A stretch of DNA of 55,588 nucleotides from Poteriospumella lacustris. Its lineage: Eukaryota; Sar; Chrysophyceae; Chromulinales; Dinobryaceae. The notes below the pieces were generated by a model that did no database searches, was not told the DNA's origin, and saw only the letters and a program-made list of their open reading frames with translations. Within the stretch, counting starts at the first letter, position 1; each line of letters opens with the position of its first letter. Below, piece by piece: positions 31,672 to 40,436 of this stretch. The DNA lies in contig SMOI01000112.1 of the NCBI GenBank assembly GCA_008000375.1, forward strand, positions 44,536 through 100,123, written 5' to 3'. A program made the translations under genes and the position numbers.

Positions 31672-32932
31672 CTACAGCAGGGACACTTCTGGGTGACGAA
31701 TCGTCAGTGGAACAAGCACCATTAGAACTCCGACTAAGAACGCACAAATAACAAAAAGGAGGGAATATCCTGCATATACCGTTTTCAGAGGTTGTGATGA
31801 CAAAGGTTTCACTTCCTTTTCATTGGCTGTGGATGTGGATGTGGAAGTCTGAAGGTTGTCTTCAGTCGTCAATGTCGGACTCGATGTCGGTGCGGTTGAG
31901 GAGGACAAGTCACTGGCACCGGTCCGAACGGATTCATCTTCTTCGATTTTTTGACGAGAAAGGATTGTTGTCAGCCGCTTCACTTCGGCAGCCAATTCAC
32001 GAATAGTTTTCTCATCGCGCGTGTGCCGTTCCTTGAGGATCGTCAATTCCTTTTTCTCCGCACCCAGTGAGTCTGAACCTGCTGATTCGGCGGATTTGGC
32101 CTCAGCAGCATCTATCCTGCTCCCCTTGCTAAACGAAGCTTTCGATTGAAGGGCTTCTTCCTGTCATCATCAATCAAGGGGCTTGCATATATGAGAATGA
32201 CGTTTCGCAACGGCCTCGACTCGGAGCACATCGTACCTGTAGGATTGAGACCCGCTTTTCCAGCGATTGTGAGAGTCTTTCCAAATGTCGATTACGACTG
32301 AGAAGCTTCAAATACTCCGCATAGGGAACACTTTTAGAGTCGGTCTCCGATAATGGACTCTTCGATGTATTCTCTGTCGAAGAAGTACCTTCTGGAGGAG
32401 GTGTCGCGGTCGATTCGACTGCAGCTGCGTTCTCTTGGGCCATTTGTGACCTCTTCAAAAACTTCAACTTGTCTTTAACCGATTGTATACTAACCGGTGC
32501 AGGAATGCCACTGTCGACTGGGGCCGAAGGAGAAGGAGTATTCCTTGCCGCTGTTACCATTTCAAATATTTTCTTCTCCAATGTTTGTATCTTCTCGCGT
32601 AGCTCCGAATTTGTTTGGCGCACACGCACCAAATCTGCATTCGCACCTCTAAGCTTGTTTCGCATCGTGGCAAGATCAAGCACATTCGTCGAGTTGAGGG
32701 CTTCGCGAAGTGAAATGTTTTCCTGCTTCAAGCGTTGGATGGTTCCGAGAAGTTTCTTTCCGTCCTGTCGCTTGAATGATCGGATAGAAAGCTGACTGAT
32801 CGCCTCGGATATAACTGATTCATTGTCCAAAATCTCGTCGGATGCCGTCTCTTCAGTACTCAGAGATTCTGGCCAACTCTTCTCAGCCTCCGGTTGGTCA
32901 TTGTTGCGGACACGGTCACGGTCGTCGTTCAT
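31672..32932 (-). CDS. Tail-anchored coiled-coil protein, family not recognised
   Basis: Exons 32932-32237 and 32160-31672, phase-0 intron; 394 aa. Coiled-coil heptads run through the first half (LGTIQRLKQENISLREAL, LVRVRQTNSELREKIQTL and LLSRNRHLERLSQSLEKRV) and resume in exon 2 (LKERHTRDEKTIRELAAEV). A Ser/Thr-rich spacer precedes one C-terminal hydrophobic helix (SLLFVICAFLVGVLMVLVPL) and an eight-residue tail (RHPEVSLL). This is the layout of a type IV (tail-anchored) protein such as a small golgin, tether or nuclear-envelope adaptor, with the coiled coil in the cytosol. I cannot name an orthologue. The neighbouring NEDD1 gene gives no functional clue. Confidence 0.7.
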
Positions 32933-33330
32933 TTTCCATCCAGAAAATATATCTTCGGCAAAATCTAGAAACTACCACACATGACTCTACGAACGAACGT
33001 GCTGGAACTTATGATTGCATTATGCTAAACTGGTTTTCTCGAGCCTGGGGCCTTTTGATGTCTCATGCATTTGATGATTGAAGACCAGAGGCTTGCCGTC
33101 GTCGTCGTCGTCGTCGCGACCTGGCTCATCGAAAATTCGAAACTCCGCAGCGACACTTCTATTATGGTATAGAGGTCCGCTTGCAAGTAAGATAAAACAG
33201 AAGAGCAAAGTGTCGTACAAGTTTGGTGGACGACAATGAGTGTTGTGATTGAATGTGGTATTGTAAGTCAATGTTAAAGTGGTGACAAAGGTATATGCAG
33301 TGGATCTACGTTGCCTACGGCCTAGCACAT
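32933..33330. other. Intergenic region with a GTC trinucleotide microsatellite
   Basis: 398 bp. A gtcgtcgtc run lies at about 33097-33116. Contains the upstream flank of the coiled-coil gene and the 3' flank of the p23 gene. No gene is seen. Confidence 0.35.
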
Positions 33331-33517
33331 TTATTTTGGCTCCTCGGAGCTTTCCAAATCTGGCAAGTCCGCATCATCATCACTATCGCCCATGTCTTCT
33401 TCCTCGTCGTCACCACCCATCATGCCGCCCATTCCACCCATGCCGCCCATGCCCTGCATCATGCTGCTGAAATCCATACCGCCCATACCGCCCATACCGC
33501 CCATACCGCCCATGCCA

Positions 33518-33558
<41 letters not shown>

Positions 33559-34028
33559 TCCTCCGAAATCCATTCCTCCATCAAGAGCTCCCATATCGAA
33601 TTCATTGCCTTCGGCCTCATCTTCATCAACATACTTGTCCCAGTCGATCTTGACGTTGGTCTTCTCTTGGTTCTTGTCAAGAAGAAGTCTAGGCCAGAAT
33701 TCGTCTTCTTGCTCCTTCTTGTTGAGCTTCATTTGGACAGACGCAGGGAGGACGTTCCATACCGATCCTTCGGCAGAGATCTCCTTGAACTACGTTGAAT
33801 CAGAAAATTACATGGTAAACGCTGTTGCTGCGAATAGAAAGGGTTGCGTATGAAAGAACTTACAAATTCAAGATCCAACTTGTAGAGCTTGTCGCCAGAA
33901 GTTCCCTGGAAAACCAACTTGCGATCGGTCAACTCCACTTGGTGATCCTTGACGTCAGGCAACGCGATCGTAAGGTACAGAGAGTCCTTTCTTTGGGCCC
34001 ACTTCACAGGTGCAGTATTAGCAGCCAT
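33331..34028 (-). CDS. p23/Sba1-like HSP90 co-chaperone with Gly-Met repeat tail
   Basis: Exons 34028-33864 and 33789-33331; 207 aa. The CS domain fills residues 5-110: VKWAQRKDSLYLTIALPDVK, VELTDRKLVFQG, KLYKLDLEFFKEI, then the p23 signature helix-strand WPRLL preceded by EQEDEF. After the CS domain an acidic linker (IDWDKYVDEDEAEGNEFDM) leads to a GMGGMGGM-type tail of about 55 residues and an acidic end (DDEEEDMGDSDDDADLPD). p23 binds the ATP-bound HSP90 N-domain and stabilises client complexes. Met/Gly-rich tails occur in plant and algal p23 proteins. The repeat is encoded by ccgcccat-type tandem DNA at about 33478-33556, a likely length-variable site. Confidence 0.9.
33416..33566. repeat. 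Tandem 9-bp (MGG codon) repeat within the p23 gene
   Basis: Units of the form ccgcccatn occur in close succession and encode M-G-G on the minus strand. Third-position changes between units show that it is not a fresh expansion throughout. Confidence 0.8.
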
Positions 34029-34453
34029 TTTTATACAATAACAAATTCCAAAAACGGTTCGAAATGAGTGTAAAAGCTATCCTACAACAAAAAAAAAGAG
34101 GGCAATCCAATGCCCCTCTTGCCTGCTGGAGCTGGTTCTGGAAGGTGATTTTGGATTCGGTGAGAACAGCAGAGAAGAGCAAACCACTTCTTTTATCCCT
34201 TTTGCAAATATCGAGGTTTTCACGGCTCAAGGTAGAAAGCGCTTACTTAAGATCTGTATCGCGTACAACGCCTAAATAAGCGTAGAAGTTGGTTGCGAAT
34301 GAAATTTTTCGTTTGGCTCACAATGGTATGGTCATACGAGCTTTCAAAGGCCTGAATTTCAGAGAAAACAAATCCGTTTGAGGCATTCCTTTCGTGATCT
34401 GTGGGACCATCGTGTTCCATCATTTTCTTCATTTGATTGAGGTCAGCTCGATC
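34029..34453. other. Divergent promoter region between the p23 and BT1 genes
   Basis: 425 bp with small frames lacking family resemblance. No RNA gene is seen. Confidence 0.3.
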
Positions 34454-36374
34454 ATGGACAACGTGTTTGAATCAGTTGGAGAGTTTTTCTCTGAGGCCTT
34501 TGGTGCAACAGATTATGAATTGAAATTATCTGGAGCGAAACCGGTTGGAGATCGTAATGAGAAAGATAGCAACTTAGATTCTGACGAGCACTCATCGTTG
34601 CTGCGAGGAAACGATGGGTCCGTGACCAGGGCGCTACCGGCTATTATCCATCCCTTCCGGTTGGAAAACTATGGCATTTCAATCAGTTTCTTTAACACAG
34701 GAATTGCGATATCCCTTCTCATTACTCCGGTTACCTATTACTTGATCAATACCGTTGGTGCCAGTTCAAGTCAAGTGAACGCATTCATTACACTGGTCTA
34801 TTTACCGTGGAGCCTCAAGTTTATCTTCGGTATCATCACTGATACTACGTCCATCTTTGGTTGGAGAAGAAAGTCGTGGATGTTGATCGGATGGATTTCA
34901 TACTGTTTGTTGAACATTATGGTGACATTCTTTGAGAAACCGGGGTTGGTTTTCCTCACCACGGTACTGTTTTTCAGTACATCGGCGTACTTGCAAGCAG
35001 ATGTGTGTAATGATGCTCAGAGTATCGAGAGAAGTAAATTTGAGCCCATTGAGCTTCGTGGTTCCTATCAAACAGCTATGTATACCATTCGGGGCTTTGG
35101 AATGATTATCGGCGCAATGCAAGCGACGCTGCTGTACAATACTTCGTCTTTTGGCTGGGGGTTGACGTTGTCGCAATTGTTTTGGCTGAGTGTTTTGATC
35201 CCTGCGACAACTGTCATTCCTTTCACTTACTTTGTGGTGGAACTCAAGCACAAGGGGCCATTGCCCACTGTTGTGGAAAGCATATTTAAAATATGGGATG
35301 TTCTTCAGTTGAAAGCAGTGTGGTACCCTCTGATCTTTTACCTTCTGTACAACTGCCTTCAGCTGTCAAACAGCGCATGGAGCAATTATCTTGTCTTGGG
35401 TAAGTTTGTCGGCTCAATAGTACTAGAAATTGGTTGGCTTTAACCTTCCATTTGTTTCTTTGCAGCGCTGGGGTTTTCTGACTTCGATTTGGGAATCATC
35501 ACGATCAGTGGAGCTGCAGCATACTTTTTGGTGAGACTCTTTCTTCCTTGTGCTGTCTGTCTTGTTTCACGTAAATTTGACGACGCTGCCATAATCGTAG
35601 GGTGTTCTCTTTTTCCAACGGGTGGCATTCGAACAAAATTGGCGCGAGGTGATGGTGTTCTACGGTATTTTGTACACCATCTCCACCTTTGGTCAGGTAA
35701 GAACGTTGTTCCGACTCCCTTAGTCGATGACTGCGCATCAACTGCCGTCTACGCATTCAGATTTTGCTATTCCAGCAAGCAAATCAAGCAATGGGCATCA
35801 GTAACTTAACCTTTGCTTGCCTTATCACTGGGATGCAGTACTTCTTCGTTGGTATCAACTCCATGCCCCTGACGATGATCGTAAGTTCTGCTATTGAGTG
35901 GGCTCGAAATGCTCGTAAGTCTAACGGTCTGTATAATGTAGAGCGTCATGGTCTGTCCCAAGAGCAGTGAGGGCGTCATGTATGCAGTTTTGACAACAAT
36001 GACGAATCTGGCTGGTACCGTTGCCCTGGACTTCTCGACGATCTTGTCGTACGCCTTTGATGTGAGCAACTCGGATTTAAGCAGCGGTGTCGTCAGTGGC
36101 ATGAACGGAATCACCGTTTGTATCTGGTAAGAGATTCTGTTTCCACTATTGCTTGAAGGTGACAGGTAATATTTTGACGTTTATTTGTTCGTTTTGCAGC
36201 TTGATTCAGTTGGTGCCGTTGTTTTTGGTGCGGTTTTCCCCGGGAACACGCATGGAACAACAAGAATTGATCGACAGTGGTGAAAAGAGTGTCATCGGCG
36301 GTGCGCTCCTCTTGGGATATATTGTGACAAGTCTGTTGTTCACTGTAGCGCTGAACTTCACGTTGATCACGTAA
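34454..36374 (+). CDS. Folate-biopterin transporter family (BT1/FBT) membrane carrier
   Basis: Six exons: 34454-35399, 35466-35530, 35601-35696, 35776-35880, 35942-36126 and 36200-36374; every junction keeps phase, 523 aa. Start chosen at MDNVFES, since the upstream in-frame extension (MICGTIVF) has no support. Family marks: VYLPWSLKFIFGIITDTTSI and GWRRKSWMLIGW (the BT1 loop between early helices), SAYLQADVCNDAQSIER, ELRGSYQTAMYTIRGFGMI, and alternating hydrophobic segments to the C-terminus consistent with about 12 membrane helices. BT1 carriers move folates, pterins or related molecules in trypanosomatids, plants and stramenopiles; substrate here is unknown. This gene has more introns than any other in the window. 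Confidence 0.88.
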
Positions 36375-36711
36375 TCCCCCCCCTCCTCCTCCTCCCCGCG
36401 CTGTACATATCTACTATATTATCGCTGCAGATAATTTTCTTTGTGTGTGTGTGTTGATGTTCACTCAACACTTGTGCTCGCATCTTGGTGGGTTTTCCTT
36501 GAATATGGTGGTTATTGGCTGTAAGTCATTCGTTCTCTTTTTTTTGTTTTTGGTATATTATATCATTCGCTGCTGGGCCGGCGATGGGAAAAGCGATAGG
36601 AATATGATGTAATCATTTCGTCATGAAATTACTGTTGCAACCTTCCAACACACCACCACGGCAATGAACAATACCGCTAACAAACAAGCAAACCAGACAG
36701 AAAAGAAACAC
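36375..36711. other. Convergent 3' region with simple repeats
   Basis: 337 bp between convergent genes. Has a C/CCT run (36375-36400) and a TG microsatellite (36442-36455). No gene is seen. Confidence 0.35.
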
Positions 36712-37539
36712 TCATCCCCTGAACCAAGTTAACCGACCGCGATTGAACTTCGATGCCCCATCAAACATGTGAGACATGTACGTGACATTGCAAACATTCC
36801 AACTGTCCAACAGTTGGTTGAACGACGATGCTCCATCAAACATGCGAGACATGTTTGTGACATTACTCACATTCCAACTATCCAGCGGCTGGTTGAACGA
36901 CGATGCTTCACAAAACATACCAGTCATGTCTGCTACGTTGCTCACATTCCAACTATCCAGCGGTTGGTTGAACGACGATGCTCCATTGAACATATCAGAC
37001 ATTTCCGTGGCGTTGCTCACATTCCAACTGCCTAGCGGCTGGTTGAACGACGATGCAAAAGCAAACATAGCAGACATATTCGTGACGTTGCTCACATTCC
37101 AACTGTCTATCGGCTGGTTGAACGACGATGCTTTATTAAAAATAAAGAACATGTTTGTGACATTACTCACATCCCAACTGTCCATCGGCTGGTTGAACGA
37201 CGATGCTCCATTAAACATATCAGACATGTCCGTGACGTTGCTCACATTCCAACTGTGCAGCGGCTGATTGAACAACGATGCTCCAGCAAACATAGAATAC
37301 ATGTTTGTGACGTTGCTCACATTCCATCTGCTGATGTCAGCGTTAAATGTCCGTCGATCTAAGAATAGCTCAGAGGTATCTGTTATGCCGATCAGGTTCC
37401 ATTCTCCAATCGGTCCGTATTCTGATTCGGCTCTTTGCTGATCAGAGAACCACAGTTCTACAGCCGAGCGAAGAGAGTCATTCGTAAATGCCAATGACAC
37501 CTTGCTGGTATCGCTGGAAATCTCTCTCACACTCGTCAT
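36712..37539 (-). CDS. BspA-like DUF285 repeat protein
   Basis: Single exon, 275 aa. From about residue 70 there are eight 25-residue units of the form WNVSNVTxMSxMFxGASSFN (PF03382/DUF285 pattern), preceded by a non-repeat N-terminus (SLAFTNDSLRSAVELWFSDQ). DUF285 repeats are LRR-like and occur on surface proteins of mycoplasmas and in large families of diatoms, haptophytes and other protists. No signal peptide or membrane helix is visible, so this copy may be intracellular, or lack a 5' exon. Units differ from one another by several residues. Role unknown; adhesion or protein binding is an inference. The patchy distribution suggests transfer in the family's past. Confidence 0.85.
   Translation of the reverse strand: MTSVREISSDTSKVSLAFTNDSLRSAVELWFSDQQRAESEYGPIGEWNLIGITDTSELFLDRRTFNADISRWNVSNVTNMYSMFAGASLFNQPLHSWNVSNVTDMSDMFNGASSFNQPMDSWDVSNVTNMFFIFNKASSFNQPIDSWNVSNVTNMSAMFAFASSFNQPLGSWNVSNATEMSDMFNGASSFNQPLDSWNVSNVADMTGMFCEASSFNQPLDSWNVSNVTNMSRMFDGASSFNQLLDSWNVCNVTYMSHMFDGASKFNRGRLTWFRG
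36746..37345. repeat. Eight 75-bp tandem repeats coding DUF285 units
   Basis: A 75-bp unit with core 'ggttgaacgacgatgc' and 'gttgctcacattccaact' repeats in phase with the reading frame. Unequal exchange could change the copy number. Confidence 0.85.
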
Positions 37540-37856
37540 GGGCGCAGCATTAAATTATACTGCACACAATACTGGATACCGGATACCTGGATACCACTGC
37601 TCCATGCTGGGCTTGTTCCTTTCCCATCATATTATCCCAAGGGAAGTACGCGTATATTTGACGATGATGACAAGGTGATAACCCTGAAGTAAGCGTTGTT
37701 TCTTGCGAACTGCCGCACTGATCAGGACCTTCCGATCAGGGTTCGTGATTTAGTTCCATAACTATATTTTATAAGAAGAAAAGCGGACACAAACCGACTG
37801 GATCGCTTCATTACGGTCTACTTGTTGGATTCTGTAAGAGTCTTTGAATAAAAAAA
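37540..37856. other. Divergent promoter region between the BspA-like and VPS28 genes
   Basis: 317 bp. A short 'ggatacc' triple repeat lies at about 37572-37597, and 'gatcagg' occurs twice at 37722-37740 as an imperfect inverted/direct element. Not a recognised RNA. Confidence 0.35.
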
Positions 37857-38578
37857 ATGGCTTCGGCGACACGACCTCCGATGGGTGAAATCAAACCCTA
37901 CGAAAACAGTCGTGAAAGAAATGACTTGAATATACTTGCTGATTTGTATTCCATCATCAAGGCCACCGATTTACTGGAAGCAGCATATAGCAGAGATGCT
38001 ATTTCTGCCATTGAGTACAATGAGGAATGCTCGAAGCTCATTGCCCAGTTTAAAGCCACCGAGAAAAGTCTGATCCTGAACAAAACCATTGAAAGCGCAA
38101 CTGAATTTTATCGTGAATATCAGGTTGACTGCCCGAGAGCATTTCATCGTCTTATTGAAGCGGGTATGATAAAAATGTACACTGAGTGGCTTTGTGTATA
38201 TTGGTCATCCTAACTGATACGCTTGGTATAGGTGTCCCTGCTACGGTCATGCATCCGCAGGCGGACAGTCGCGGAGATAATGTCATCATTGCAGAGACTG
38301 TTCAAGCATTTATTACCTTGATGGATATTTTGAAGCTCAACCAACGAGCGGTGGATGAAGTGCAGCCTTATTTGGAGGCCCTTGTTTCCGCGTTGGGTAA
38401 AGTGAAGGGACTGTCGCCCAGCTTTGAAGGAATTGTGAAGCTGAAACTATGGCTGACGAAGCTGCATAATTTGAGAGCGTATGACGAAATCGCCGAAGAA
38501 GAAGTTCGTCAGTTTTTGTTTGATGTGGACAATGCATACAGTGCCTTTCACAAACACTTGTCGGGTGGCAGCGTGTAG
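37857..38578 (+). CDS. VPS28: VPS28, ESCRT-I subunit
   Basis: Exons 37857-38163 and 38232-38578; 217 aa, the standard length. The N-terminal core-binding half reads NILADLYSIIKATDLLEAAY, YNEECSKLIAQFKATEKSL, FYREYQVDCPRAFHRLIEAG; the C-terminal four-helix half (VIIAETVQAFITLMDILKLN, VDEVQPYLEALVSALGKV, LKLWLTKLHNLRAYDEI and QFLFDVDNAYSAFHKHL) recruits downstream ESCRT factors. VPS28 joins TSG101 and VPS37 in ESCRT-I for sorting ubiquitinated cargo into multivesicular bodies and for membrane scission. The intron falls in a split Gly codon between the two halves. Nothing unusual is seen. Confidence 0.95.
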
Positions 38579-39123
38579 TGCTCTCCGTTCTGATGTTGAA
38601 GGTTTTGTACATAATTTATACTACAAGTTTCTTTGTTGAAATCGTTTGCTGTAAGGTATCTCGTCCACGATTAATGATGTGTTCCTGTCATCTGCGACAC
38701 ATTGGTGTCGTTGTTCCTCAAGAATCCACTTACTGCTCCAATGTTATCATTGGCAGGCTCTCGCAATGAAAACAAAAAGTAGGATTTTGTCACACGTGCT
38801 GGCCGGGTTACAGATTGCTTCATCTGCTACGATCATGCAAGAGTAGGTCTACGTGCATGAACTCACCATCACTCGGCACCAGAGCCTTCATCGTGTTCGG
38901 TACAGCGACTGATGGGACTCGATATGTGTGTGTGCGCCGTCAGTGAAATCAGTTGGTGTACGTTAGGCCAGTCCCAACATGTAGGATTCAACGACAGCTT
39001 TGTTATTTTTCTTTCCATTATAAGTTGTGTTTTTACTTTCCATTATTTATGAGAGGCTACAGGAGGATTGCCCCGACGAAGGCTGGCATAACCGCAGCTC
39101 ACCGCAACCAAGTTGCTCATCAT
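38579..39123. other. Convergent 3' region, nothing recognised
   Basis: 545 bp downstream of VPS28 and of the minus-strand neighbour. Small frames only. No repeat or RNA gene is seen. Confidence 0.3.
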
Positions 39124-39891
39124 TTACTCCTCGTCTCGTTCATCGTCTTCATATTCATAGTCATCGTCTTCCCAATCATCGAAGTTTTCTGGGAGATTTT
39201 CAGCAAGTTGGGCCTTGATACTGTCCACAGTTGTTTCAAGCTCAGCAAAGCTCGAAGGCATTTGATAAGTGGCAGGATCCACGTACAGTTCGCAGCCCAG
39301 GAATTTGATGGAAGCCAATTGGGAGAGGATGGATTGCCCCAGTAAGCCATGCGAGCGACGCGTTTGCTTGGAGATATCGGTCGATTTCAACATCAGAATA
39401 CTTGTCGCCATCAAATTCAAACGGCTTTTATCCTGGAGAATGCCCCGTTTGTCCTCTTCACACAGAGCAAATCGTATCTTCGACTGCTGTATGTACGGTG
39501 CGTTGATTAAATCACGAGCAATACTAATGATGAACGAAGTGAATGCTGCCTTAGACGACACAACCAAAGAAAGCGTTTTTCCGGCAGTTCCATTTCCACT
39601 TTTGACTTCAAATCGGTGTGTTTCGGGCGGAAAAGCAGCGACCAACGCAGACAAATCCGAGATTGGTAAGAGCATGGAGTTACAACCTGAATCACACTTC
39701 AACTCTGAAACCTTCAGTCCACCAAAGTAGTTATTCGTGCTCGGAATGAAGAAATTTTTCTTTTTGTTCATCAAACTGAAGAATTGAACGCCTCCGGGCA
39801 AATATTCAATCACTGGTTTGGCGTCGCTTGAACTCGATCTTGCAAGTTCCTGATTCTCCGTCATCTCGGCCTTTGAAGCTGAACTTTTCAT
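39124..39891 (-). CDS. Hypothetical protein, possible retropepsin-like aspartic protease fold
   Basis: 255 aa from the ATG at 39891; the frame stays open further upstream but only with a non-ATG start. I do not recognise a named family. Around residue 61 the sequence VSELKCDSGCNSMLLPI has the shape of an aspartic-protease active-site loop (hydrophobic-x-D-S/T-G-x-x-S followed by a hydrophobic strand), and around residue 181 HGLLGQSIL resembles the hydrophobic-hydrophobic-Gly psi-loop partner. A beta-rich stretch (FEVKSGNGTAGKTLSLVV and KIRFALCEED) lies between. Such single-domain proteases act as dimers, like Ddi1 or retroviral enzymes. The C-terminus is very acidic (DDWEDDDYEYEDDERDEE). The fold call is an inference; the gene itself is supported by a long, sensible frame. 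Confidence 0.5.
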   Translation of the reverse strand: MKSSASKAEMTENQELARSSSSDAKPVIEYLPGGVQFFSLMNKKKNFFIPSTNNYFGGLKVSELKCDSGCNSMLLPISDLSALVAAFPPETHRFEVKSGNGTAGKTLSLVVSSKAAFTSFIISIARDLINAPYIQQSKIRFALCEEDKRGILQDKSRLNLMATSILMLKSTDISKQTRRSHGLLGQSILSQLASIKFLGCELYVDPATYQMPSSFAELETTVDSIKAQLAENLPENFDDWEDDDYEYEDDERDEE

Positions 39892-40436
39892 TCCTTGACA
39901 AGATGTTCGAGATATCGAGAAACTATTTGTGGTCAGTCCTAAGTACAATACAGTACCTCCTCTCAGTTCCGGCGGCCTCGAAGGGCCTAACACCTGGAGT
40001 CGCGAGAATTTGAAACGGCGTGTGGAAACCGCTGCTTCTCAAAACATCGAGGTTGGACTGACTAAGCCTGCACCAAATCACACAGCGTGAAGTTCCTTCA
40101 TTGAATTTGACTGCTTTTCGAACTTCCATCCGACGTATGTTCCCCGATTTCGCTTCGTTTCGTCGATGGTGAGTAAGAGCAAGTCCTGCAGGATGAATGG
40201 TGAAAGAGAACCAAAAAATGTAACGCCTTTGCATGGTTTCCCAGTTCCTGTCAGCAGTCATCGCCTTTTTCCAAGCCAATGCACTTTAGGGTAATGGTTT
40301 AGGGCTGTGCACTTGATATTCATTTCCTTTGCATTAAAGAAAGAGTAAAAGCGGTGGTATTTTTTGAACACTTCTGTCATATCTGATTCACAACGGCAGA
40401 TTATTGTGACTGAGCATCTGTGCGGGAGAGGGAAAG
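39892..40436. other. Divergent upstream region containing a fragment copied from the ARM-TIR gene
   Basis: 545 bp between the minus-strand hypothetical gene and the ARM-TIR gene. Contains the pseudogene fragment at about 40066-40185 described separately; otherwise no gene. Confidence 0.4.
40066..40185 (+). pseudogene. Partial copy of an ARM-TIR gene exon fragment
   Basis: About 120 bp resemble 41700-41828 inside exon 2 of the neighbouring ARM-TIR gene, in the same orientation. Shared blocks include 'atcacacagcgtgaag', 'gcttttcgaacttccatccg' directly followed by 'acgtatgttccc', and 'tcgtcgatggtgagtaag'. Indels break the reading frame. It lies about 250 bp upstream of that gene's ATG. Confidence 0.85.

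Noticed and set aside
36746-37345. Regular 75-bp repeats that could be taken for a CRISPR-like array
   Set aside because: The units have no unique spacers and stay in the reading frame of a DUF285 protein in a eukaryotic genome.
37718-37755. gatcagg repeats and a 'ggttcg' motif suggesting a tRNA T-arm
   Set aside because: No acceptor, D-arm or anticodon stem can be paired around it.
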